This document shows, in pieces, positions 1 to 5,449 of a stretch of DNA of 5,487 nucleotides. Each line of letters starts with the position of its first letter. Position 1 is the stretch's first letter. The notes under the pieces were generated by a model that searched no databases, was not told where the DNA came from, and was given only the letters and a program-made list of their open reading frames with translations. Both the position numbers and the translations under genes were made by a program. The stretch comes from an uncultured Mycoplasma sp. (lineage in GTDB: Bacteria; Bacillota_I; Bacilli_A; RF39; UBA660), in contig CANDSI010000090.1 of the NCBI GenBank assembly GCA_947388575.1, positions 1 through 5,487 of the forward strand, written 5' to 3'.

Positions 1-93
1 TAATGTTTTGGCATATTTTGAATCTTTTGGGATAGTTTTTTCAATACAGGTATATTCTCCATTGTATAGAGCTAGTATAGATTTTGAATTCAT
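1..93 (-). CDS. 5' part of a small leftward gene, DUF6809-like (partial, runs off left edge)
   Basis: The reverse strand shows an ATG at 93-91 preceded by a good ribosome site (GGAGGT at 106-101, 7 nt before the start). It opens 31 uninterrupted codons that run off the window. The protein begins MNSKSILALYNGEYTCIEKT and continues with a Pro-Lys-Asp segment. The 'SIL-ALYNGE....E..IP-D..Y' pattern resembles my memory of the DUF6809 family, small clostridial proteins of unknown role that are often in accessory or mobile regions. The family call rests on about 30 residues and is tentative; the existence of a gene start is better supported. It is divergent from the methyltransferase and probably not part of its system. 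Confidence 0.55.
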   Translation of the reverse strand, partial: MNSKSILALYNGEYTCIEKTIPKDSKYAKTL

Positions 94-118
94 ATTTTTC
101 ACCTCCAATCGGTTGTGT

Positions 119-147
119 ATTTAAGCTTAAAAATATTGATATTTCAA
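119..147 (-). promoter_or_regulatory. Possible promoter of the leftward gene
   Basis: Read on the minus strand, TTGAAA (147-142) is followed after 17 nt by TTAAAT (124-119). These match SigA -35 and -10 hexamers at 5/6 and 4/6 positions. The spacing to the GGAGGT site and the ATG at 93 is suitable. In DNA this AT-rich, chance matches are common, so this is a weak call. Confidence 0.35.
131..144. repeat. Short inverted repeat in the divergent promoter region
   Basis: AAATAT (131-136) and ATATTT (139-144) are perfect inverted arms around a TG centre. Next to them lies the 10-bp palindrome TTAAGCTTAA (121-130). Both fall within the candidate leftward promoter and could be an operator. The simple AT composition makes chance a serious alternative. 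Confidence 0.2.
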
Positions 148-171
148 GTATAAATAAAAAAACAAGAAATT

Positions 172-201
172 TTTACAAATTGCTGGAAAAAATCATATAC
201 T
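172..201 (+). promoter_or_regulatory. SigA-type promoter of the methyltransferase gene
   Basis: TTTACA (172-177) and TATACT (196-201) each match the SigA consensus at five of six positions, with an 18-bp spacer. Transcription would start near 208, giving a leader of about 28 nt that contains AAGGAG (224-229), 6 nt before the ATG at 236. A less convincing alternative -35, TTGCTG, lies at 180-185. Confidence 0.55.
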
Positions 202-235
202 TCTGATAAAATACATACAGAAAAAGGAGCGAAAA

Positions 236-1588
236 ATGTTAAAAGTAGTAGAAACATTTAGTGGAATAGGAAGTCAAGCAAAAGCTTTGAAAAATATAGG
301 AATAGATTATGAAATATCATGTACAGCTGATTGGGACATAAATGCTATGATAGCATATGATTTGATTCATCATGGAAAGCAAGATTTAGATAAATATAAA
401 AATATGACAAAACAAGATTTAATACAAAGTCTAAGTAAATATACATTAAGTCTAGATGGAAAAAAACCAGCAACAGAAAAAAATATTCAAGATCTAAGTG
501 AAGAAGTGCTAAAAAGAATACTATGTGCAATAAGAAGAAACAATAATTTAGTTAGTATTACAGATATAAAAGGTCAAGATTTGCCTAATAGAATAGACTT
601 GTTAACATATTCATTCCCCTGTCAAGATTTATCTGTAGCAGGAAATTGGCATGGAAACAAAAGTGGTATTGATAGAAATGCACATAATAGATCAGGAATG
701 TTGTGGGAAGTTGAAAGAATATTAAAAGAAAGAATTACTGATAAAATGCAATTACCAAGATTTCTGTTAATGGAAAATGTAAGTAATATACTTTCTGATA
801 GGCACAAAAATAACTTTAAAGAGTGGACAGATTACTTAGAAGAAATAGGATATTTTAATCAAATATATACTTTAGATGCTAGTAAGTTTGGAATTCCACA
901 AAAAAGAGTAAGAACATATATGATAAGTGTCTTAGTAGGAAATGATGAGATTAAAAGGAGAAGAGTGAAAAATTATTTTATCAATCATAATTTACAAGAT
1001 GATGATGTTATAGAGTACTTAGATATAAAGCAAAGAAAGTTAAAAGAATTTTTAAGATTAGATTATAATAATGAAAAATATAAAATGGAAGCAAATATGT
1101 GTCAACCTAATGATACACCATCAAGAAGAGATATATATGAAACTAATACAAAAATTTATCAAAATAAAAAAGTGGTAGCTAAAACAATTCCAACAGTTAC
1201 AACAAAACAAGATAGGCATCCTAATTCAGGAGTAATAGATTATTATAATGGTAAAGAGAGGAAAAGTAAATTTAGATATCTAACTCCAAGAGAATGCTTC
1301 TTATTAATGGGATTTGATGAAAAGGATTATTATAATATTGTAGACAATAATTTTGAATATAGAAAAAGAAATTTCTTTAATATTGAAAAACTAAATCGAA
1401 TGGCAGGAAATAGTATTGTAGTAAATGTATTAGAAGAAATATTTAAACAAATCAATCATATAAATAATCTAATATTTATAGAAGACAATGAATTAGAATA
1501 TAAACAAAGGTCATCGATAGATATAATAAAAAGTAAATTAGCAGGTTTATTTAATGCTCAAAACGAGGCATATCAAGTAATAAAATAG
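236..1588 (+). CDS. DNA (cytosine-5) methyltransferase
   Basis: This 450-aa enzyme should transfer a methyl group from S-adenosylmethionine to carbon 5 of cytosine in a specific DNA site. The family's motifs appear in order: motif I F8-S-G-I-G12 (cofactor binding, almost at the N-terminus), motif IV P128-C129-Q130 with the catalytic cysteine, motif VI E180-N181-V182, motif VIII Q222-x-R224-x-R226, motif IX R347-Y-L-T-P-R-E353 and motif X G391-N392-S393. Residues of about 230-345 are the variable target-recognition part and include a TVTTKQDRHPNSG segment seen in several enzymes of this family. No target sequence can be read from it. About 45 residues follow motif X. The ATG at 236 has AAGGAG 6 nt upstream. 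The gene has its own promoter and terminator, separate from the operon downstream. It looks intact and probably marks self DNA for a defence system encoded to the right. Confidence 0.96.
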   Translation: MLKVVETFSGIGSQAKALKNIGIDYEISCTADWDINAMIAYDLIHHGKQDLDKYKNMTKQDLIQSLSKYTLSLDGKKPATEKNIQDLSEEVLKRILCAIRRNNNLVSITDIKGQDLPNRIDLLTYSFPCQDLSVAGNWHGNKSGIDRNAHNRSGMLWEVERILKERITDKMQLPRFLLMENVSNILSDRHKNNFKEWTDYLEEIGYFNQIYTLDASKFGIPQKRVRTYMISVLVGNDEIKRRRVKNYFINHNLQDDDVIEYLDIKQRKLKEFLRLDYNNEKYKMEANMCQPNDTPSRRDIYETNTKIYQNKKVVAKTIPTVTTKQDRHPNSGVIDYYNGKERKSKFRYLTPRECFLLMGFDEKDYYNIVDNNFEYRKRNFFNIEKLNRMAGNSIVVNVLEEIFKQINHINNLIFIEDNELEYKQRSSIDIIKSKLAGLFNAQNEAYQVIK

Positions 1589-1589
1589 T

Positions 1590-1621
1590 AAAATGTAGTA
1601 AGATTATCTTACTACATTTTT
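1590..1621 (+). terminator. Intrinsic terminator after the methyltransferase
   Basis: Perfect inverted arms at 1590-1604 and 1606-1620 would fold as a stem of about 13 bp (1590-1602 with 1608-1620) with a 5-nt loop. The run of T at 1617-1621 serves as the U tract. It begins two bases after the TAG stop at 1586-1588. The stem is AT-rich with few G-C pairs, so termination may be partial. The same palindrome, GTAGTAA...TTACTAC, could also be a protein-binding site (see the repeat at 1665-1677). Confidence 0.75.
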
Positions 1622-1625
1622 AAAA

Positions 1626-1638
1626 TATTTGACAAATA
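1626..1638. repeat. Inverted repeat overlapping the -35 box
   Basis: TATTTG (1626-1631) and CAAATA (1633-1638) are perfect inverted arms around one base. They cover the TTGACA hexamer and could be a repressor site, but part of the symmetry comes from the -35 consensus itself. Confidence 0.25.
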
Positions 1639-1657
1639 AATGGAAAATATGTATAAT
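1629..1657 (+). promoter_or_regulatory. Perfect-consensus SigA promoter of the effector operon
   Basis: TTGACA (1629-1634) and TATAAT (1652-1657) both match the SigA consensus exactly, with the ideal 17-bp spacer. Transcription is expected to begin near 1664-1665, giving a leader of about 30 nt. A promoter this strong in front of a putative defence effector operon suggests that either a repressor or post-transcriptional control limits output, or that the products are harmless until triggered. Confidence 0.88.
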
Positions 1658-1664
1658 ATATATG

Positions 1665-1677
1665 AAAAATGTAGTAA
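1665..1677. repeat. Copy of the terminator arm at the predicted transcription start
   Basis: AAAATGTAGTAA at 1666-1677 is identical to 1590-1601, the left arm of the terminator. AAAAATGTAGTAA at 1665-1677 is the exact reverse complement of 1609-1621, the right arm and T run. The complementary pair therefore brackets the whole promoter (43 bp between them). This copy lies at the predicted +1 region of the operon transcript. Confidence 0.8.
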
Positions 1678-1693
1678 TAGAAGGAGTATTTAA

Positions 1694-1909
1694 ATGGAAT
1701 CAAAAAAAGAAAGATTTAAGAGAATTGCGGAAAACAGAACTAATAAGATAATAAATATGATCGATTTGCTAGGAAATTGCTCTAATAAAAATAATTATGA
1801 ATACACAGAAGAAGATATAAAGAATATTTTTAATGCAATTGAAAGTTCCTTAAAGATGAGTAAGATGAAATTTATTGAGAAACAAGAGAAAGGGAAATTT
1901 AAGTTATAA
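1694..1909 (+). CDS. Small helical protein of unknown function (71 aa), first gene of the operon
   Basis: The ATG at 1694 has AAGGAG at 1681-1686 with a 7-nt spacer, directly downstream of the perfect promoter, so the gene is very likely translated. The protein is charged and should be mostly alpha-helical. It opens MESKKERFKRIAENRTNKII, has a central L-L-G-N-C-S-N-K motif at residues 25-32, then Y-E-Y-T-E-E-D, and ends in a Lys-rich tail. The core pattern (ERF.RIA..RTNKI....LLGNCSNK..YEY) recalls a recurrent small hypothetical protein of Firmicutes accessory regions, but I cannot name a function. No clear helix-turn-helix or catalytic motif is seen. Its position, the size of a controller protein, makes a regulatory or accessory role possible. 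It ends 28 bp before the ATPase start. Confidence 0.85.
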   Translation: MESKKERFKRIAENRTNKIINMIDLLGNCSNKNNYEYTEEDIKNIFNAIESSLKMSKMKFIEKQEKGKFKL

Positions 1910-1922
1910 TAAAAGTAATAGG

Positions 1923-1928
1923 AAAGGT
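1923..1928 (+). promoter_or_regulatory. Ribosome site that fixes the ATPase start at 1938
   Basis: AAAGGT lies 9 nt before the ATG at 1938, helped by the AGG at 1920-1922. The open frame extends back to a TTG at 1875 inside the preceding gene. That TTG has no ribosome site and would add 21 Lys/Arg/Asn-rich residues unlike a domain, so the ATG is preferred. Confidence 0.65.
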
Positions 1929-1937
1929 AGAAATAAA

Positions 1938-3824
1938 ATGAAAGAAGTAAGAGGATGGTATTTTCCAAATAACAATGGAGGAGAAGCAGAAGGATTTGAG
2001 AATCAAGGAATAAATCAATTTAAAATGAGTCCATATGGAAAATTAGCGAGAGAAATTATTCAAAACTCATATGATGCAAAAATTAAAGGAGAAAATAAAA
2101 AAGTAAGAGTGGAATTTAGATTAATAAAATTAGAAAAAGAGAGAATTCCAAATTTAGAAAATATAAAAGAGAGTATAAATGCAAGTGTAGAATATTTTCC
2201 TGAATTAGATAGATTACAAAAATTTAAACAAAATGCTAATGAAAAAATTGAAAAAGATACAATAGATGTTCTAAAAATAAGTGATTATAATACAACGGGA
2301 TTAGTAGGAATTGATGAAAGAATAAATAGTGCTTGGTATGGATTAATAAAGTCATCAGGAAATTCAACTAAAAGTGGCATTAGTGGAGGATCTTATGGTT
2401 CAGGAAAACATGCTGCATTTGTTTTTTCATATTTTAGAACGATCCTATATGGAACTTTCGTAGAAAATGAGGGTTATGCATTCCAAGGTAAATCAATATT
2501 GTGTTCTCATAAAAAAGATGGAGTTGAAAAAAGAGGAATTGGTTATTGGGGAAAAATAGAAGAGAATGAATGCAAGCCTATAAGAAATCAAGAAACAATG
2601 GATGAATTTTACAGAAGAAATGAGACAGGAACAGATTTATATATTATAGGCGCTAAGTTAGAAGAAAAAAATTGGATGGCCAATATTATATATTCAGTTA
2701 TAGAAAACTTTTGGAAATTAATTATAGAGGATAAATTAGAAGTTAAAATTGTAAATTATGATGAAGAGATAAACATAGACTCAAAGAATATTAAGGGTTT
2801 AGCACAAGTAGGAAAAGAATTAAATGTTAAGATAGATGAACATGATAGTTTTAATGCATATAAATTTATAGAATTAAATGATAGTATTGAAGAAGTAAGA
2901 TATGGAAGTATATGTAGTGAAAATGATGTGGAATTAAAAATTGCAAAATTACCACAATATCCAGAAAAGAAAATACTAAGGATGAGAGATACAGAGATGA
3001 AAATAAATATTTTTTCACCAAGAAAGAGACCAGTTAATTTTATTGGAATACTTATAGCAAAGGGAGAGGAACTTAATAAACAATTGAGAGAAAGCGAACC
3101 TCAAACTCATGATTCTTGGAACGCAGATAATATAGAAGATGATGAAGATAGGAAAAAAGTAAAAGATACAATAAGAAGATTGGATGAATGGATGAATATG
3201 CAAATAGATGCATTATCATATGTTGATGATGTACCAGAATTTGATGCAGAAGGTTTAGATTTTCTTAACCTAGAAGATGATGATACAAATGGAATAGAAG
3301 AGCCTCAAAGACCTTTTGATGAAATAGTGAATAGCGAAGAGGAAGAACAAGAAATATTAGTAATGCAAAAAAATTTTAATGCACCAAGTGTTATAGATAA
3401 AACAAGTAATGATGAGCCAAATGCAGGAGGAGAGAATGATGGACAAGAAGATAGAACAAGAGATGGTGGGGAGAAGAATAAAGGCGAAGGAGAAAACAAT
3501 AGTGGAAGCGGAGAGCTATATCATGAAAGACAAATGTTTTATATAAAAACTCCTTATGATAGTGATAAGAATATGTATAGAGTAATAATTAGACCAATGG
3601 AAAATTTAGATAAATGTGAAATTCGTTTCCAAAGATGGACAGATTCAGGAGAATTAGAACGATTAAAAATAGAAAAGGCATACATAGATAATAAGGAACT
3701 GAAAGTATCAGGAAATATAATAAACAATGTAAGTTTAGATGGAAATAAAGACACGAAGATAGAAGTAGTATTTGAAACAAAAAGAAAATGTGTAATGGAG
3801 GTAAAAGTATATGTTCAAAGTTAA
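1938..3824 (+). CDS. GHKL-type ATPase, MORC/MutL-like, of a restriction-like system
   Basis: This 628-aa protein has the Bergerat-fold ATP-binding site near its N-terminus. The N box is R-E39-I-I-Q-N43-S-Y-D46-A, with the Mg-binding Asn and catalytic-type Glu. The G1 box is D116-Y-N-T-T-G121-L, and the Gly-rich lid is G150-G-S-Y-G154-S-G156-K-H. Residues of about 170-400 probably contain the S5-like transducer domain, ending in S-E387-P-Q-T-H391-D-S-W394, a segment resembling the E-P-x-x-H-x-x-W motif I recall from ATPases of this group. Residues of about 410-525 form an acidic, then Gly/Glu/Asp/Asn-rich linker, followed by a roughly 100-aa C-terminal domain that looks beta-rich. GHKL enzymes close as ATP-driven dimer clamps, and relatives sit beside cytosine methyltransferases in R-M-like loci. 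Here it may load on or sense foreign DNA. The ATPase call is firm; the role is inferred. It overlaps the next gene by 14 bp. Confidence 0.88.
   Translation: MKEVRGWYFPNNNGGEAEGFENQGINQFKMSPYGKLAREIIQNSYDAKIKGENKKVRVEFRLIKLEKERIPNLENIKESINASVEYFPELDRLQKFKQNANEKIEKDTIDVLKISDYNTTGLVGIDERINSAWYGLIKSSGNSTKSGISGGSYGSGKHAAFVFSYFRTILYGTFVENEGYAFQGKSILCSHKKDGVEKRGIGYWGKIEENECKPIRNQETMDEFYRRNETGTDLYIIGAKLEEKNWMANIIYSVIENFWKLIIEDKLEVKIVNYDEEINIDSKNIKGLAQVGKELNVKIDEHDSFNAYKFIELNDSIEEVRYGSICSENDVELKIAKLPQYPEKKILRMRDTEMKINIFSPRKRPVNFIGILIAKGEELNKQLRESEPQTHDSWNADNIEDDEDRKKVKDTIRRLDEWMNMQIDALSYVDDVPEFDAEGLDFLNLEDDDTNGIEEPQRPFDEIVNSEEEEQEILVMQKNFNAPSVIDKTSNDEPNAGGENDGQEDRTRDGGEKNKGEGENNSGSGELYHERQMFYIKTPYDSDKNMYRVIIRPMENLDKCEIRFQRWTDSGELERLKIEKAYIDNKELKVSGNIINNVSLDGNKDTKIEVVFETKRKCVMEVKVYVQS
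3797..3801 (+). promoter_or_regulatory. Ribosome site inside the ATPase gene for the next gene
   Basis: GGAGG lies within the last codons of the ATPase gene, 9 nt before the ATG at 3811. With the 14-bp overlap (3811-3824), this points to coupled translation and matched amounts of the ATPase and the 289-aa protein, as expected for partners in one complex. Confidence 0.7.
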
Positions 3825-4680
3825 AGGAAACTATCCATATCCTATACTTTTAGAAAACACAATTGACTATAAAAATAGTATTATAAAGGTTAGATATTTA
3901 TATCAAGGATTGAAGAATGGACACAATATAAAAATAGAATGTGAAATTAATAATGATGAAATAAAGAAATTAATACAAGATAAAAAAGTATGTTATGCAG
4001 TTCAAATCGAATCACCTAATGCAATGTATAGAGATATGTTTGAATTTTACGATGAAGATGAAATTAGTATAACATTAAGAAATGATGAAGTAATAGACTA
4101 TATAGACATAGGTCTAGCACTTTTGGTTAAAGAAGATATTGAAAATTATCAAAATGAAGATTTTGTAGATGCATATAAAGACATCAAAATGAAAATTAGT
4201 AAAAATGAAGTATTAGCGGTATGCCAAAGTGTAAGAAAAATAATCATTTTAAACGATGAAATATTAAAAGAAGTACATTCTATATTTAATTTACAAAAGG
4301 ATAGTCAAATAAACAACATCACCTATGATCCTAACTATGATAGAATATTAATAAAAGTTCCAGAAGAAATTGGTAATTACTACTTAACATCTAAAGGAAA
4401 TAAAGAAAAAATAATTGTTTTAAATTCAATATTATTTATGCCAATATTAACTAGCATAGTTAATGATATGAAAGATGTTGAAGAAGAATTCGCTAATAGA
4501 CTTTGGTTTAAGACATTAATAAATAAAATAAATGGAATAGTAAAAGAAGAAAATATTACTAGAGAAGAGGTTTTTAACAATCCATATGAAACAGCACAGG
4601 CTTTATTAAAAAATATATCAGTGGAATCAATAAACGAATTTAAAAACTTACTAGAGGACCAAGAAGGAGATGATGAATAG
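3811..4680 (+). CDS. Unrecognised 289-aa protein, probable partner of the GHKL ATPase
   Basis: I do not recognise this protein's fold with confidence. The N-terminal third (about 1-110) reads as alternating beta strands, starting MFKVKGNYPYPILLENTIDY. A hydrophobic strand and a conserved-looking K-E-D-I-E-N-Y-Q-N-E-D-F segment follow at about 106-118, then a K-x-x-V-L-A-V turn at about 131-137. Residues of about 215-289 look helical and end in an acidic tail, E-D-Q-E-G-D-D-E. There is no signal peptide, membrane segment, Walker motif, HNH, PD-(D/E)XK or HKD nuclease motif. The start at 3811 has GGAGG 9 nt upstream. The overlap with the ATPase gene and direct abutment to the next gene suggest a structural, adaptor or target-recognition subunit of the same complex. 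That role is inferred from position only. Confidence 0.9.
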   Translation: MFKVKGNYPYPILLENTIDYKNSIIKVRYLYQGLKNGHNIKIECEINNDEIKKLIQDKKVCYAVQIESPNAMYRDMFEFYDEDEISITLRNDEVIDYIDIGLALLVKEDIENYQNEDFVDAYKDIKMKISKNEVLAVCQSVRKIIILNDEILKEVHSIFNLQKDSQINNITYDPNYDRILIKVPEEIGNYYLTSKGNKEKIIVLNSILFMPILTSIVNDMKDVEEEFANRLWFKTLINKINGIVKEENITREEVFNNPYETAQALLKNISVESINEFKNLLEDQEGDDE

Positions 4681-5439
4681 ATGAAACAAAAAATATTAAA
4701 AACGAAGATATTAGACAAATTGGAAGAAGACATACTTGTTAATAAAAAATATTATATACATATGTTAGATAACCCAAATTGGCTAATAGAAATGTTTAAA
4801 GAATCTGGAAATAACAATTTTGAAGTAACCAGTAAAATTGAAGTTGAACCTTTTGAATTAGAAATTGGGGGACCAGAAACAGATAATAAAAATGCTAGAA
4901 CAGTATATGCACATTTGCAAGAATTAAAACCAGTACAAGCTGTATCAGCAGAATTATGGACATATATGACACATATACAATTTCCTGATTATATGGCAAA
5001 TAGATGGAAAATTAATTACAATGAAGATGAGAAAAAACTTAGAGAAGTAATTAAGCAAAGATATTTTGCTATAAGAGGCTCTAAAGGTGTAATAAGAAAT
5101 GGAATTGCAAGATTGTGGTGGGCAGGATATTGGGGATATGACGAGAGTAGAGAAGATCCATTTGAACTTGTTGATGTAATATTAGACAAACAAGAGATAT
5201 ATGAACATATTTCTGAACGTTCTTATAATAGAAATAAAAACATACTAATTGCTTCTTTAGAGGCTATAAAAGAAAATGATTTTAACACTAGAGAAGTTAG
5301 AGCTTTATATGTAAAAATAAATTCTTATGGTAGTGATAAACATTTAGATGCGTTAGATATAGATGCTGCAAGAGAGATGGTAGATGAACTAGTAGAAGAA
5401 ATTAAAGAGAGAGAAGAGAAAGAAGTAGCATTAGTTTAA
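4681..5439 (+). CDS. DUF6339-like protein (252 aa), function unknown
   Basis: The ATG follows the preceding TAG with no gap. AAGGAG at 4664-4669 lies 11 nt upstream, a slightly long spacing, so translation is probably coupled. The centre of the protein carries an aromatic and arginine-rich core: L92-W-T-Y-M-T-H98-x-x-x-x-D-Y-M-x-x-R-W109, then R127-Y-F...I-R139-N-G-I-A-R144-L-W146-W147-A-G-Y. A D-P-F-E-L segment and a helical I-S-E-R-S-Y-N-R-N-K stretch follow. This pattern matches my recollection of DUF6339, a family of about 250 aa without an assigned activity. Residues of about 60-70 contain E-I-G-G-P-E-T, and the C-terminus is a Glu/Lys-rich helix. No nuclease, helicase or methylase motif is visible. 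The conserved Arg/Trp residues could form a nucleic-acid or protein-binding surface; this is inference. DUF assignment is from memory. Confidence 0.85.
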   Translation: MKQKILKTKILDKLEEDILVNKKYYIHMLDNPNWLIEMFKESGNNNFEVTSKIEVEPFELEIGGPETDNKNARTVYAHLQELKPVQAVSAELWTYMTHIQFPDYMANRWKINYNEDEKKLREVIKQRYFAIRGSKGVIRNGIARLWWAGYWGYDESREDPFELVDVILDKQEIYEHISERSYNRNKNILIASLEAIKENDFNTREVRALYVKINSYGSDKHLDALDIDAAREMVDELVEEIKEREEKEVALV

Positions 5440-5443
5440 GGAG
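5438..5443 (+). promoter_or_regulatory. Ribosome site overlapping the stop codon, for the gene at 5450
   Basis: AAGGAG starts inside the TAA stop at 5437-5439 and lies 6 nt before the ATG at 5450. This strong, well-spaced site supports a real gene start despite only 12 codons being visible, and shows that the operon continues rightward. Confidence 0.75.
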
Positions 5444-5449
5444 AACAAA

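Noticed and set aside
345..807. Two reverse-strand open frames of about 61 codons inside the methyltransferase gene
   Set aside because: They lie opposite a gene with clear family motifs, have hydrophobic, low-complexity translations typical of antisense shadows, and lack convincing ribosome sites.
1694..1909. Classic HTH controller (C) protein of a restriction-modification system
   Set aside because: Size and position fit, but I see no helix-turn-helix pattern, and the core sequence is unlike the known controller family.
1875..1937. TTG start giving the ATPase 21 more N-terminal residues
   Set aside because: There is no ribosome site before the TTG, and it lies inside the 71-aa gene. The ATG at 1938 has a suitable site and begins right before the conserved part.
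3015..3780. Several reverse-strand open frames of 62-66 codons within the ATPase gene
   Set aside because: They are shadows of the purine-rich sense strand, rich in Phe, Leu, Ser and Ile, and two overlap each other.
4380..4733. 117-codon reverse-strand open frame, apparently membrane-like
   Set aside because: It is antisense to the end of the 289-aa gene and the start of the next. The Phe/Ile/Ser richness is what AT-rich antisense gives, and the forward genes have strong start signals.
3811..5439. Nuclease motifs (PD-(D/E)XK, HNH, HKD, GIY-YIG) in the two unknown proteins
   Set aside because: I looked for the key residue patterns and found no convincing set. Acidic and Lys residues are frequent simply from composition.
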